The notes: a model not told the origin generated them from the letters alone. Shown: positions 23,856 to 33,118, counted from the stretch's first letter. The stretch is 64,000 bases of DNA from Acidobacteriota bacterium (GCA_021803035.1 JAJZME010000071.1:1-64000); one strand, 5' to 3'. A program made the numbers and translations.

Positions 23856-25889
23856 ATGGCCTCGTCTGACACCACAACCCGCACTTATCCCACGCTGCAC
23901 GAGTTCTTCTCGCCCGGGGGGCTGCTGGCTCGTTCGCCGCTGCCTTACGAGTACCGTCCGGGACAGCTCGAGATGGCCAAAGCCGTGGAGCGCGCGATGG
24001 CGGAGCGGCGCCACCTGATTGTGGAAGCCGGCACGGGCACCGGCAAAACGCTGGCCTATCTGCTGCCCGCCTTGCGCACGGGGCGGCGCGTCATTGTCTC
24101 GACGGGCACCAAGGCCCTGCAGGACCAGCTCTACTTCCGCGACGTGCCGTTTCTGGAAGCATTGCTGGGCGAGCTGCGGGTTTGCTATATGAAAGGCCGC
24201 GCCAACTACCTTTGCCGGCACAAGCTGGCCGCGCTGCGCAGCCAGCCGATCTTGACCGGCCTGGAAGAGATCGACCAGTACCAGCAGATTGCCGAATGGG
24301 AGAGCGCGACCGAAACCGGCGACCGCGCCGAGCTTTCCGGCATTCCCGAATCGAGTGCGCTGTGGCAAAAGCTCGATGCGCGCTCCGACGCCTGCCTGGG
24401 CTCGACGTGTCCCGATTATCAGCGCTGCTTCATCACCGAAATGCGGCGCAAGGCGTTCGAATCGGACATCGTGATCGTGAACCACCACCTGTTCTTCGCC
24501 GATCTGGCCGTCAAGCAGGAAGCCGCGGGCGCGCCGGACGCCGGCATTTTGCCCGAGGCTGCGGCGGTAGTCTTTGACGAAGCGCACGAACTTGAAGAGG
24601 TGGCCTCGAATTACTTCGGGCTTGCCGTCAGCAACACCCGCTTTGAAGAGCTGGCGCGCGACACCGATACGCTGCTGCGCGGCAAAGAGGGCGCGGCCAA
24701 TCTGCTCGGCGCCACGCAGCAGCTACGCGACCGGGCGCGCATGTTTTTTGCCGCGCTGCCGCTTGCCGGCGACGGCCGTCAGCCCTTTGCCGAGCGCGAG
24801 GCATTTCTGGAATCCTCGGGCGATCTTTATCTGGGCGTGCGCTCCACGCTCAAGCTGCTGGAAGCGGAGCTGGAGCAGCTCACGGAGGCCGACGAGGCCC
24901 CCGGGCTGAGAAAGCGCGTGGCGCGGCTCCGCGGCGAGCTGGAGTTTCTGCTGGAGTCGAACGCCAGCAACATGGTCTATTGGCTCGATCGGCGGGCGGT
25001 TCCGGGCGCATTGCCCGCAGGAATCACGGTGGCGCAAAGATCCTCCGCGCGCAGCCCGTCGCGGGCCACGTTTCTGCAGGCCACGCCCATCGATGTCTCC
25101 GAGCTGCTTCACGAGATGCTCTTCGAGCAGATTCCCACGGTCGTGCTGACCTCGGCCACGCTCACCGTGCAGGGCGGCTTTGAGCATATGCGGCGGCGGC
25201 TGGGCCTGAGCGAAGCGCGCGAGCTGGTGGTGCCGTCGCACTTCCGCTATGGCGAGCAGGCCGTGCTCTATCTGCCGCCCGCAATGCCCGACCCGCGCGA
25301 GGCGGAGTTTCCCGAGGCCGCGGCCCACTGCATCCAGCAGGTGCTGGCCATTACGCGCGGACGCGCCTTCTGCCTCTTCACCAGCTACAGCCAGATGCGC
25401 GATCTTTACGAGCGCCTGCTGCCGGTGCTGGATTTTCCCATCCTGCTGCACGGCACGGCTCCGCGCAAGGCCCTGCTTGAGGAGTTCCGCTCCACGCCGA
25501 ATGCCGTGCTATTCGGCACCGCCAGCTTCTGGCAGGGCGTGGACGTGCAGGGCGAGGCGCTGAGCTGCGTCATCATCGACCGCCTGCCCTTTGCCGTGCC
25601 CAGCGATCCGGTGGTGCAGGCGCGCATGAAAGCCATTGAAGAGGCCGGCGGGCGGCCGTTCTTCGACTATCAGGTGCCCGAGGCGGTGCTCACGCTCAAG
25701 CAGGGCTTCGGCCGCCTCATTCGCTCGCTTGAAGACCGCGGCGTGCTGGTCCTGCTCGATCCCCGCATCCGCCGCCAGCGTTATGGGCAAACCTTTCTGG
25801 CCAGTCTGCCGCCGTATCGCGTGACGACAGATATTGCGGATGTGGAGAAGTTTTTCGGCAGGGAAGGCGGCGAACAGAGCGGCTTATAA
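23856..25889 (+). CDS. DinG/YoaA-type ATP-dependent helicase (XPD-like)
   Basis: A 677-aa superfamily-2 5'-3' helicase. Walker A is VEAGTGTGKTLAYL (about 54-67), the DEAH box is VVFDEAHELEE, and motif VI is in QGFGRLIRS. The four cysteines of the XPD-type Fe-S domain are present (CYMKGRANYLC, then CLGSTCPDYQRC with the last two Cys as ligand candidates). Such enzymes process damaged or stalled DNA. The ATG is preceded by GGCAGGC. It needs Fe-S clusters, so it is a plausible client of the isc system. Confidence 0.88.
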   Translation: MASSDTTTRTYPTLHEFFSPGGLLARSPLPYEYRPGQLEMAKAVERAMAERRHLIVEAGTGTGKTLAYLLPALRTGRRVIVSTGTKALQDQLYFRDVPFLEALLGELRVCYMKGRANYLCRHKLAALRSQPILTGLEEIDQYQQIAEWESATETGDRAELSGIPESSALWQKLDARSDACLGSTCPDYQRCFITEMRRKAFESDIVIVNHHLFFADLAVKQEAAGAPDAGILPEAAAVVFDEAHELEEVASNYFGLAVSNTRFEELARDTDTLLRGKEGAANLLGATQQLRDRARMFFAALPLAGDGRQPFAEREAFLESSGDLYLGVRSTLKLLEAELEQLTEADEAPGLRKRVARLRGELEFLLESNASNMVYWLDRRAVPGALPAGITVAQRSSARSPSRATFLQATPIDVSELLHEMLFEQIPTVVLTSATLTVQGGFEHMRRRLGLSEARELVVPSHFRYGEQAVLYLPPAMPDPREAEFPEAAAHCIQQVLAITRGRAFCLFTSYSQMRDLYERLLPVLDFPILLHGTAPRKALLEEFRSTPNAVLFGTASFWQGVDVQGEALSCVIIDRLPFAVPSDPVVQARMKAIEEAGGRPFFDYQVPEAVLTLKQGFGRLIRSLEDRGVLVLLDPRIRRQRYGQTFLASLPPYRVTTDIADVEKFFGREGGEQSGL

Positions 25890-25890
25890 A

Positions 25891-26010
25891 CCTGAGGTGA
25901 AAGTCGAAATCTGGTGAAGCCCATCCCTCAGGGGCTGAAGCCCGATTGATTTTGCGGCACGTACGGCACGACTAAAGTCGAGCCCGTTCCAAACAGGACC
26001 TTTACCGCAG
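25891..26010 (+). repeat. Dispersed repeat family 2, copy 3
   Basis: Starts CCTGAGGTGAAAGTCG one base after the helicase stop and ends CTTTACCGCAGG, five bases before the next gene's stop codon. It fills the whole space between these convergent genes, and its hairpins GGGCTGAAGCCC and GGCACGACTAAAGTCGAGCC could act as a bidirectional terminator. Confidence 0.8.
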
Positions 26011-26014
26011 GCTG

Positions 26015-26713
26015 TTATAACCCGGCCGCCACCCGCGCGCGCCGGAAGACGGCCAGCAGCATCTCCGGCGTGAGCCTGCCGGTGTTGGTGTTTTGCAGTG
26101 AAGGATGAAAGCTGGTGATCGCCGTCAGGCCGTTCGGCAGCGCGAATTCCGCCCCGTGCGCAAAGGCGAAGGCTGAGCGCGGCGGCAGCCCGTCTACCTC
26201 CGCGCGCCGCAGATACGCGAGCAATCCGTCAAAGGCGATGCGCCCCAGACAGACCACGACGCGCAGGTTCGTGAGCAGCGCCATTTCATCGTCGAGCCAT
26301 GGTGCGCAGTTGCGCAGCTCCTGGGGCGTGGGTTTGTTTGCCGGCGGGGCGCAGCGCGCCACGGAGGTGATCCACAAGCCGCGCAGCTTCATTCCGTCCT
26401 GGCGCGAGACAGCCTCGGGCTGCGAGGCGAATCCGGCCGTGTGCAGCACGGGAAACAGGAAGTCGCCCGAGCCGTCTCCGGTGAAGGGCCGCCCGGTGCG
26501 GTTGGAGCCGTGCGCGCCCGGAGCCAGTCCCAACGCCAGCACCCGCGCCCGCGGGTCGCCAAACGACGGCACGGGCTTGCCCCAGTACTCCCAATCGGCG
26601 TAAGCGCGGCGGCGCACGCGGGCAACCTCCTGACAGTGCGCGCGCAGCCGCGGGCACAGATTGCAGGCCACAATGCGGGCGTTGAGGGCCTGGAGCGATG
26701 TAGCGGCGGGCAT
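26015..26713 (-). CDS. udgB: Family 5 uracil-DNA glycosylase (UdgB type)
   Basis: A 232-aa DNA-repair enzyme removing uracil and possibly hypoxanthine or other deaminated bases. Motif A is GLAPGAHGSNRTGRPFTGDG and motif B is HPSLQNTNTGRLT, both diagnostic of family 5. Four Cys (CNLCPRLRAHC and a central Cys in VARCAPP) would bind the 4Fe-4S cluster normal for this family. Motif A has Ala-His in place of the usual Asp/Asn catalytic residue, as expected for UDGb. Confidence 0.85.
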   Translation of the reverse strand: MPAATSLQALNARIVACNLCPRLRAHCQEVARVRRRAYADWEYWGKPVPSFGDPRARVLALGLAPGAHGSNRTGRPFTGDGSGDFLFPVLHTAGFASQPEAVSRQDGMKLRGLWITSVARCAPPANKPTPQELRNCAPWLDDEMALLTNLRVVVCLGRIAFDGLLAYLRRAEVDGLPPRSAFAFAHGAEFALPNGLTAITSFHPSLQNTNTGRLTPEMLLAVFRRARVAAGL

Positions 26714-26898
26714 GAGAGAATTCTACGTCGCGCCGGCCAATTCTTGTGCGGCAAACCTGGCGGCGGAGGAATGCCAGCCATGAAAGCGGCAAAGCTGTTG
26801 CTGCCGGGCTGGGCGCGCCGAAAATCTGCTGCCGTACACTGGAGGCACGCAGACGGCGCGGCGGGAGCGCCTTTCTGCACTCCGGAGGTGATTGCGGC
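26714..26898. other. Divergent intergenic region
   Basis: About 185 bp between udgB and the ATP-grasp gene; only the GGAGGTG RBS of the latter is distinct. Confidence 0.3.
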
Positions 26899-27933
26899 AT
26901 GAAGGTTATCGGCGTTCTGTTCGGCACGGAGAACAGCTTTCCCGGCGCGCTTGTGGAGCAAATCAATGCGCGCAATGTCGACGGCATCCGCGCGGAGTTT
27001 GTGGAGACCGGCGCCGTCGGTCTCGACAAAGCCCCGGGCTACGCGGTCATCATCGATCGCATCTCGCACAATGTCCCGTTCTATCGTGCCTATCTCAAGC
27101 ACGCCGCGCTTAACGGAACGGTGGTTGTGAACAATCCCTTCTGGTGGTCGGCCGACGACAAGTTCTTCAACTACACGCTTGCCGGCCGGCTCGGCGTGGC
27201 CGTGCCTGCCACGGTGATTTTGCCGCACAAGAACCTGCCGCCCAATACGAGCGACAAGTCGATGCGCAATCTTGAATATCCGCTTGACTGGGATGCTGTC
27301 TTTGCCTACGCCGGCGAAGATGGCTATCTGAAGCCGGTCGACGGCGGCGGCTGGCGCGACGTTCATCATGTGCGCAGCCGCGACGAATTCTTCGCGGCCT
27401 ACGATCAGTCGCGCGACTTGTGCATGATGTATCAAAAGGCCGTCAACTTCACCGAGTACTTCCGCTGCTTTGTTGTCGGGCAAAAGAAAGTCCGCATCCT
27501 GCCCTACGATCCGCGGCGGCCTTACGCCGAGCGCTACGTGCGTGACGGGTTCGTGAGCAATACGTATCGCGCCAGGAGGTTGCTGAAGCGCATCGAGCAC
27601 GACGCGCTGACGCTTTGCCGCGCGCTGGGCTACGACCTGAACACGGTGGAGTTCGCCGTCGAACGAGGCGTCCCGTACGCCATCGACTTCATGAACCCCG
27701 CGCCCGAAGCCGAGTTGCAGTCCCTGGGCGAGGCCAACTTCGACTGGCTCGTGGAACAGACAGCCGATTTGGCAATTGCCAAGGCGCGCCGGCCGCCGCG
27801 GCGTCCCGAGCCGCGCTGGTCGGCGGTGCTGGGCGCTGGCGAGGCCGCGCAGAAAACAAAGGCGACGAAGACACGGACTGAAGCGCGCGCGCCCAAAGCG
27901 GGCGAGCCGGTGGCGGAACCGGATGCCGTGTAG
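26899..27933 (+). CDS. ATP-grasp-like protein of unknown function
   Basis: A 344-aa protein starting MKVIGVLFGTENSFP behind GGAGGTG (9 nt before the ATG). The order (N-terminal alpha/beta domain, a Lys-containing stretch DGYLKPVDGGGWRDVH, a C-terminal DLNTVEFAVERGVPYAIDFMNPAPE with acidic metal ligands) resembles RimK/ATP-grasp ligases, which join a carboxylate to an amine or thiol using ATP. The last 45 residues are basic and Ala/Pro-rich and look disordered. No substrate gene lies nearby. Family membership is inferred from motif order. Confidence 0.6.
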   Translation: MKVIGVLFGTENSFPGALVEQINARNVDGIRAEFVETGAVGLDKAPGYAVIIDRISHNVPFYRAYLKHAALNGTVVVNNPFWWSADDKFFNYTLAGRLGVAVPATVILPHKNLPPNTSDKSMRNLEYPLDWDAVFAYAGEDGYLKPVDGGGWRDVHHVRSRDEFFAAYDQSRDLCMMYQKAVNFTEYFRCFVVGQKKVRILPYDPRRPYAERYVRDGFVSNTYRARRLLKRIEHDALTLCRALGYDLNTVEFAVERGVPYAIDFMNPAPEAELQSLGEANFDWLVEQTADLAIAKARRPPRRPEPRWSAVLGAGEAAQKTKATKTRTEARAPKAGEPVAEPDAV

Positions 27934-27989
27934 CAGCGGAGCTGGAGGTGTTAGCGGAGCCAGTGCGCTGACCGAATGATTCTGAGCCT
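27934..27989. other. Short spacer before repeat family 1 copy C
   Basis: No feature seen. Confidence 0.3.
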
Positions 27990-28268
27990 GGCGACTGCCA
28001 ATCCCTGGCCCCAGCGCAAGGTGGCCGTTGCCTCTGCATTTTGGGTTGGCAAGAAAATTAACTGCAAGAAATCGGCGGAAAAGAAAAATATTTTGAGGGG
28101 GTGGGGCATGTGCGCTGCTGAAGCAGGAGGGATCGGGCCGGTCATGCCCGGGTTCTCCATGGTGAAGTATCTGGACGCACACATGATTCGATTGTGCACC
28201 AGGGGCCGGAAATTATCTGCAAACGCAAGGTGTTGAATTCACGCAGGTTGGGACGGACGGGGCTTGAC
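27990..28268 (-). repeat. Dispersed repeat family 1, copy C (internally deleted)
   Basis: Minus-strand order is kept: GTCAAGCCCCGTCCG, TTTGCAGATAATTTCCG, an ATG at 28145 after a weaker ATGGAGAA, then CCCCCTCAAAATATTTTTC and TTGCAGTTAATTTTC. The part between the frame start and the pyrimidine tract is about 90 bp shorter than in copies A and B. The frame reads MTGPIPPASAAHMPHPLK, so the conserved IP-x-AS start survives but the middle is lost. Confidence 0.78.
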
Positions 28269-28340
28269 GGGTGGAATCATGGCGCGGATTTGCGGCGAAC
28301 TACGCCAGCTTTCCGGGCGCCTGCCATCGCGAAGCGCGTT

Positions 28341-29075
28341 CTACTCCGCGCGCACCAGGATGCAGGTGATGTTGTCGTGGCCGCCGGCTTGATTGGCCGC
28401 GGTCAGCAGGCGATTGCACTTTTCGTCGAGCGGAAGATCGAGGCCGAGGAGAGATGCGATCTCGCGATCGTCGATTTCGCGGGTCAGTCCGTCCGAGCAG
28501 AGCAGAAACAGGTCGCCGGGTTCGGTTTCGATCGCGAAGACATCGGGCGTAACCGTGCCGTGGGTTCCGAGCGCGCGCGTAATCACGTTGCGCAGCGGCG
28601 AGCGCAGCGCCTCCTCGGGGCTCATGCGGCCCTCCCGAACCTGCTCCTCGACCAGGGAGTGGTCCAGCGTAATCTGCCGCAGATGGCCGCCGCGCAGCAG
28701 GTAACAGCGGCTGTCGCCAATATTCAGCACCCAGGCGCGGTGTTCGTTCACGACCACCAACACCATGGTAGTGCCCATGCCCCTGAGCTTGCGTTCGTGC
28801 TGCGCGCGCTTGTGAACTGCCTCATTGGCGCTGTAGATGGCCTCTTCGGCGGCCGCGAGCAGGGGCGCATCGGCGGCGCGCTGGGAGAGCCGCCGCAGGA
28901 TTTCGTTTACCGCAACCGAACTGGCCACTTCTCCTGCCGCGGCACCGCCCATCCCGTCGCAGAGCACGAATACGCCGTGCTCCACGGAAAAGCCGAAAGC
29001 GTCTTCATTGGAGGGACGCTTGCGGCCTTTATCGCTTGCCGCCGCAGCTGTGTAATGGACCAAAGCCGTCCCCAC
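28341..29075 (-). CDS. PP2C-family Ser/Thr protein phosphatase (Stp1 type)
   Basis: A 244-aa metal-dependent phosphatase that would reverse Hanks-type kinase phosphorylation. All core motifs are present: KGRKRPSNEDAF, VLCDGMGGAAAGE, GMGTTMV, LNIGDSRCYLL, LCSDGLTREID and GGHDNITCIL, with the Asp metal ligands. No kinase gene is adjacent. The gene stands between repeat family 1 copy C and family 3 copy 2. Confidence 0.9.
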   Translation of the reverse strand: MGTALVHYTAAAASDKGRKRPSNEDAFGFSVEHGVFVLCDGMGGAAAGEVASSVAVNEILRRLSQRAADAPLLAAAEEAIYSANEAVHKRAQHERKLRGMGTTMVLVVVNEHRAWVLNIGDSRCYLLRGGHLRQITLDHSLVEEQVREGRMSPEEALRSPLRNVITRALGTHGTVTPDVFAIETEPGDLFLLCSDGLTREIDDREIASLLGLDLPLDEKCNRLLTAANQAGGHDNITCILVRAE

Positions 29076-29135
29076 CAGAATCCCCCATCGCTCAGTTTAC
29101 ACAGGTTGGCGCAGGAAGGCCGCAGTGTGGTGGTG

Positions 29136-29441
29136 TCTATTCGCTCATGGGAGAAGCCCCGGCTTTGCCGGGGAGGCCGCAGAGGTTTGACCCTTGCGGG
29201 AGTCGCGCCGCGAGCCATTATTGCAGGGCCTTTGCGGGAACGCCGCGGGGCCAGGCAACGTCCCCACGCGACTCGGTGCATCAATACTGCGCTTCATCGC
29301 CACGCTAAGGCACGGGGCTAATGAACACCGCGCCTCCGGCGCGGGATCCGGGCAGGTTGCACAAATGCCAGTACAGCCACTTCAGGTCCCATTGAGGGGC
29401 CACAAACCATAAAGCCTCCGGTTTGACCGGAGGATACTCAC
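29136..29441 (+). repeat. Dispersed repeat family 3, copy 2
   Basis: Matches 22558-22860 almost end to end. Its last bases, around AGGATACTCAC, include the stop codon of the minus-strand beta-propeller gene (29438-29440). Hairpins such as GGCGCGGGATCC and CCTCCGGTTTGACCGGAGG are visible. Confidence 0.8.
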
Positions 29442-30769
29442 TGCGCGCTGGCAGTGCCTGGCGGTTTAGGCAAGGGCGGCGCCGGGGGCAGATCGTAGAC
29501 ATCAATCGCCCCATGCGTCAGGATGGCCACGCGCCGGCCCGAGGGCGAAATAGCCACATTGCCGCCCCCGTCCAGCACGGGATCAACCGTTGTTTCGAAG
29601 ACGACATCGCCAGTTGCGGCGTTGAAGACGCGCACCCGCTGCGCCTCGACATCCCGCGCTTCCAGCGCCCAGAAGGCGCCAATCGGGTGGGTGACCGCCA
29701 GGGTTTCGCGCACCAGGCGCAACCCGTTTGCCGACCGCCGCACCAGCGGCCAAACCGAATAGCCCGAGGTTGTGTCCGACCAGAGCAACTGTCCGGCCGT
29801 GGTCATTCCGATCAGGCGGAAGCCGCCGTCCTGCTTGCAGGTGGTCGCGAGCATTTCATTTTCGGAGATGAAGTTGTAGGTGGGCAAACAGGCGGATTTT
29901 ATGGTTGCCAGATTCGCGCTCCCGCCATTGAAGTAGTTCATCCGCACCGTCCAGAGCGGGCCGTTAAGCTGTGCGCTCTGGAGGTAGCCTGTGCTGTTGA
30001 TGGGCAGGTGAATCACGGACTGCTCCCGGCTCACCATGACAACGTCGCCGGTGCTGCGGCGCAGAAGGCGCAGCACAAATTCGGGCTCTGCGCCGGAAGC
30101 CTGTCGGTACCCGCCGCTCCCGGCCGCGGGGCTGCCGGTCGCGGTTCTACCCGGCGGCACTGCCGGTTCGCGGCTGTTGGTCAGCAGATATTCTTGGTTC
30201 GGGTCCATCCCGATCGTCAGCAGAGGGCCGGGAAAGTGCAGAATCGGCTTCAATTGCAGTTTTTTGTTGCCCTCGAAGAGCGTGGCGCGGACCCGCAACA
30301 GAAAATGCCCATCGTTGAGCGGCCACACGTAGCGCTGCTGATCGTACAGCTTCCACCGGGCATTTGCCTGGATCTTGCCTGAAGGCAGGGCAAGCACCAC
30401 GGCGCGCATCTGGCGCTCGTGGTTGTCCTGATACCCGCCCGGCCCGCGCCGGATCAGGCCCGGCACGCGGAAGGTGAACAGGAGCTGGTTTTCGCCCAGG
30501 AAGTCCAGCGAAGCCATGCTGTAGCGATAGCCCACGAAGATGGGATTGGGCGGCGCAAAATCCAGTTGAGTCACCGGAATCTTCGCCAGGGGCGGGATTT
30601 TGGGCTTGCCGGGCAGCAGATCCGGCAGGAAATGGTCTTTCAGCTTGGGCGCTATCAAGGCCGGGGGGTCCTTGGGAAGCGAACTCCACTTTTGCGCATG
30701 AACCGGCACGGAGCACGCCAGAGCCAGGGCAAGCGCCGGCAACAGGCAGGCTCGCAACCTTGACCGCAT
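29438..30769 (-). CDS. Secreted protein with WD40/beta-propeller-like repeats
   Basis: A 443-aa exported protein: signal peptide MRSRLRACLLPALALALACS cut near VHAQK. The body has recurring strand patterns such as NVAISPSGRRVAIL and MASLDFLGENQLLFTF that suggest a seven- or eight-bladed propeller. A Pro/Gly/Ser-rich loop lies near the middle (VPPGRTATGSPAAGSGG). The function is unknown. An upstream ATG (30805) would add 12 residues. It has a C-terminal Pro-rich tail whose stop codon lies at the edge of repeat family 3. Confidence 0.6.
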   Translation of the reverse strand: MRSRLRACLLPALALALACSVPVHAQKWSSLPKDPPALIAPKLKDHFLPDLLPGKPKIPPLAKIPVTQLDFAPPNPIFVGYRYSMASLDFLGENQLLFTFRVPGLIRRGPGGYQDNHERQMRAVVLALPSGKIQANARWKLYDQQRYVWPLNDGHFLLRVRATLFEGNKKLQLKPILHFPGPLLTIGMDPNQEYLLTNSREPAVPPGRTATGSPAAGSGGYRQASGAEPEFVLRLLRRSTGDVVMVSREQSVIHLPINSTGYLQSAQLNGPLWTVRMNYFNGGSANLATIKSACLPTYNFISENEMLATTCKQDGGFRLIGMTTAGQLLWSDTTSGYSVWPLVRRSANGLRLVRETLAVTHPIGAFWALEARDVEAQRVRVFNAATGDVVFETTVDPVLDGGGNVAISPSGRRVAILTHGAIDVYDLPPAPPLPKPPGTASAQ

Positions 30770-30984
30770 TTGATGAAGGCGCAGCAGGAAACCGCAGTTT
30801 GCCATCAGAGAATATTTTCGCCGATATGCTGTGATTTGTGTATTTGCGCCGGCGGCGTTTGCTGGGCGGACTCCGCGGATGTTCTGCCTCCCCGCTGCGC
30901 AGTGTGCGCGGGTCCGAAGACATCTCTCCCCGGAGCTACAATATTGGCGGCGTTGACGTTTTTCCGGGCACGGAGGTGAAACGC

Positions 30985-31347
30985 ATGAGCCGCAAAACCG
31001 GGCCGCTGCTTTTTTGGCCGCCGCGAATTCTCACCATTGCTTTTGCCATCTTTCTGGGCGTCTTTGCGCTGGATGTATTCAATGAGCCGCACGGTTTCTG
31101 GCGCACGGCGCTTGCCTTTGGCATCCATCTGATTCCAGCCGCCATGGTTGTGGCAATCCTTGCGGCCGCGTGGCGATGGGAGTGGCCGGGGGTTCTGTTT
31201 TTCACGCTGGCCGCGGCGCTCTACGCCTGGCACGTTTTGCCCGTGCATCCCGGGTGGGCGGCTGCCATCGCAATTCCGATGCTGGTCATCGCCGGACTGT
31301 TTTTCGCCGATTGGCTTGCGCAACCGCGCCCGCGGATGACCCATTGA
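30985..31347 (+). CDS. Four-helix small membrane protein of unknown function
   Basis: A 120-aa protein of four hydrophobic helices with the repeated phrase RILTIAFAIFLGVFALDVF and a typical HLIPAAMVV helix. GGAGGTG lies 6 nt before the chosen ATG; a longer frame from 30838 lacks an RBS. I know similar uncharacterised membrane proteins in many bacteria, but no function. It is followed at 59 bp by a drug/metabolite-type exporter gene and may be co-transcribed. Confidence 0.65.
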   Translation: MSRKTGPLLFWPPRILTIAFAIFLGVFALDVFNEPHGFWRTALAFGIHLIPAAMVVAILAAAWRWEWPGVLFFTLAAALYAWHVLPVHPGWAAAIAIPMLVIAGLFFADWLAQPRPRMTH

Positions 31348-31406
31348 GGCCCGCGACCGAGCCGCGGTCCGCTCACAAGGGCCGCATGTGCGAGAGTGAA
31401 AGCAGG

Positions 31407-32369
31407 ATGAAACCGGACGCCAAGACTGGCCGCCGCATTGCGCTGCTGGGGTACGGCGCATGCGCCCTGGCCGGCACTTTCTGGGGCACGGGCTTCTACT
31501 TCGGCCGGATCGCCCTTGACGAGATGAGCGTAGGGCACATGGTGCTCTACCGTTTTTTGTTTGCCTCGGCGGGCATGCTGCCGGTGGCGCTGCGCAACCG
31601 CGTGCGGCTCAACTGGGCTGAAACGCGCATGCTTCTTCTTTGCGCGGCGCTTGGCGTCCCGCTTCAGTTTCTGCTCCAGTATCAGGGGCTGGCGCGCACC
31701 ACGGTCAGTCATGCTTCGCTCATGGTTGGCGCCATGCCGGTGCTGCTGGCCGTGGGCGCCGCGCTGTTTGCCGGCGAGTCGCTGGACTGGTTCGGCTGGC
31801 TGGCGCTATGCGTCTCCACGGCCGGCGCGGTGCTGGTGGCGCTGGGCGGCGGCAGCGGCAGAGGCGCCTATGAACAGCCGTCGCTGGCCGGCGACATGCT
31901 GGTCTTCGCGTCGCTCGTTATCGCCCTGGTCTGGATTTTGCTCAGCAAGAAGCTGATGGAAAGCCACAGCCCCACGGTGGTGACGGCTTACACCATCCTG
32001 GCCGGCACGGGCATGCTGGTTTTGTGGGTTCTGGGTCCGTGGGCGCTTTCGCCGTTCACGCATCGCAAGGTGGCGCCGCTGCCGTTTGCGCACATCAGCG
32101 CCGCCGTGTGGGCGGCGCTGATTATCAGCGGCCTGCTGTGTACGTCCGCCTCCACGCTGCTGTGGAACTGGGGCATTCACCATGTGCCTGCCTCGCGCGC
32201 CGGCGTCTTCCTGAACATCGAGCCAGCGCTCGGTGCGCTGCTTGGCGTGGAACTGCTGGGCGAGCGCCTTGGCCCCTATGCCTGGCTGGGCGGCGCGCTG
32301 ATTATCGGCGCCGCGGTGGCCCTGACCGTTCGCGGTCATGAGCCGGAGCCGGCCGTCATCCTGGAATAG
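31407..32369 (+). CDS. EamA-type DMT superfamily transporter
   Basis: A 320-aa inner-membrane protein with ten helices made of two EamA repeats; typical phrases are GTFWGTGFYFGRIAL, YRFLFASAGMLPVAL, LVWILLSKKLM and PALGALLGVELLGERL. Such proteins export amino acids or other metabolites; the substrate cannot be read. Another ATG at 31386 (MCESESR) would add seven residues. It is co-directional with its neighbours. Confidence 0.82.
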   Translation: MKPDAKTGRRIALLGYGACALAGTFWGTGFYFGRIALDEMSVGHMVLYRFLFASAGMLPVALRNRVRLNWAETRMLLLCAALGVPLQFLLQYQGLARTTVSHASLMVGAMPVLLAVGAALFAGESLDWFGWLALCVSTAGAVLVALGGGSGRGAYEQPSLAGDMLVFASLVIALVWILLSKKLMESHSPTVVTAYTILAGTGMLVLWVLGPWALSPFTHRKVAPLPFAHISAAVWAALIISGLLCTSASTLLWNWGIHHVPASRAGVFLNIEPALGALLGVELLGERLGPYAWLGGALIIGAAVALTVRGHEPEPAVILE

Positions 32370-32398
32370 TCCGGGCGGGTTGGATTAGCATCAATGGC

Positions 32399-33118
32399 AT
32401 GGCGGATGATGCTGCGATTGCTTCAGGTGAGTACGATGCCACGCGCAGCAGGCGCCGCGCCTTTGTCGAGATCGCCATCGCCTATGGCCTGATTCTGCTT
32501 GTGATCTGGACGCCCCGTCCGGTGCAAAGCAAGCTCTGGTGGGTGGCTGCCGCCTCCGTTGTCGTCATCTCCGCCATCTCCTGGGACGGACTGGACGCCA
32601 TGGGCCTACGCCGGAAGAATTTTTTCCGCTCGCTGTGGATCAGCGGCGCCGCCCTGGCCGTGGCCGTGGTTGCCTGTGTGGTCGCCGCGCGGCTGCACAC
32701 GTTGCGCCTTTTCGGCGGGCCGATCTGGCTGATTAAGAACTACTGGCTCTACGCAGTGTGGTCGGGCGTCCAGCAGTATCTGCTGCAGTGCTTTTTTCTG
32801 CTGCGCATCCTGCGGTTCGTGCCCAACAAGCGCCTGGCCGCGTTTGCGGCCGCGGGCATTTTTGCCCTTGCCCACCTTCCCAATCCCATTCTCGTCTCGG
32901 CCACCATCGTGTGGGGTTTTGTAGCCTGCCTGGTTTTTCTCCGCTACCGGAATCTTTATCCGCTGGCGATTGCGCACGCCATTCTGGGCATCACGATTGC
33001 CGTCACCATTCCGGGCACCGTGGATCACAACATGCGCGTCGGCTTTGGCTATCTCACCTACAACCCGCATCGGCTCTACAGCCACACGCACTGGCCGCAC
33101 CGCTCATCGCAGCCATAG
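32399..33118 (+). CDS. CPBP-family membrane protein with Glu-to-Gln change at active site
   Basis: A 239-aa membrane protein with the CPBP (CAAX protease/bacteriocin-processing) layout: the first motif helix WSGVQQYLLQCFFLLRIL, then FALAHLPN (H159) and AIAHAILG (H193). In active members the first motif is EExxxR; here it is Gln125-Gln126, so the catalytic Glu pair is missing while both His remain. It is either a pseudoprotease or a different enzyme. Its 3' end overlaps by 15 bp with a convergent paralogue that has the full motif. Confidence 0.65.
   Translation: MADDAAIASGEYDATRSRRRAFVEIAIAYGLILLVIWTPRPVQSKLWWVAAASVVVISAISWDGLDAMGLRRKNFFRSLWISGAALAVAVVACVVAARLHTLRLFGGPIWLIKNYWLYAVWSGVQQYLLQCFFLLRILRFVPNKRLAAFAAAGIFALAHLPNPILVSATIVWGFVACLVFLRYRNLYPLAIAHAILGITIAVTIPGTVDHNMRVGFGYLTYNPHRLYSHTHWPHRSSQP

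Noticed and set aside
26389-28182. Minus-strand open frame of nearly 600 codons
   Set aside because: It is antisense to the ATP-grasp gene and out of frame with udgB; no motif is found in it.
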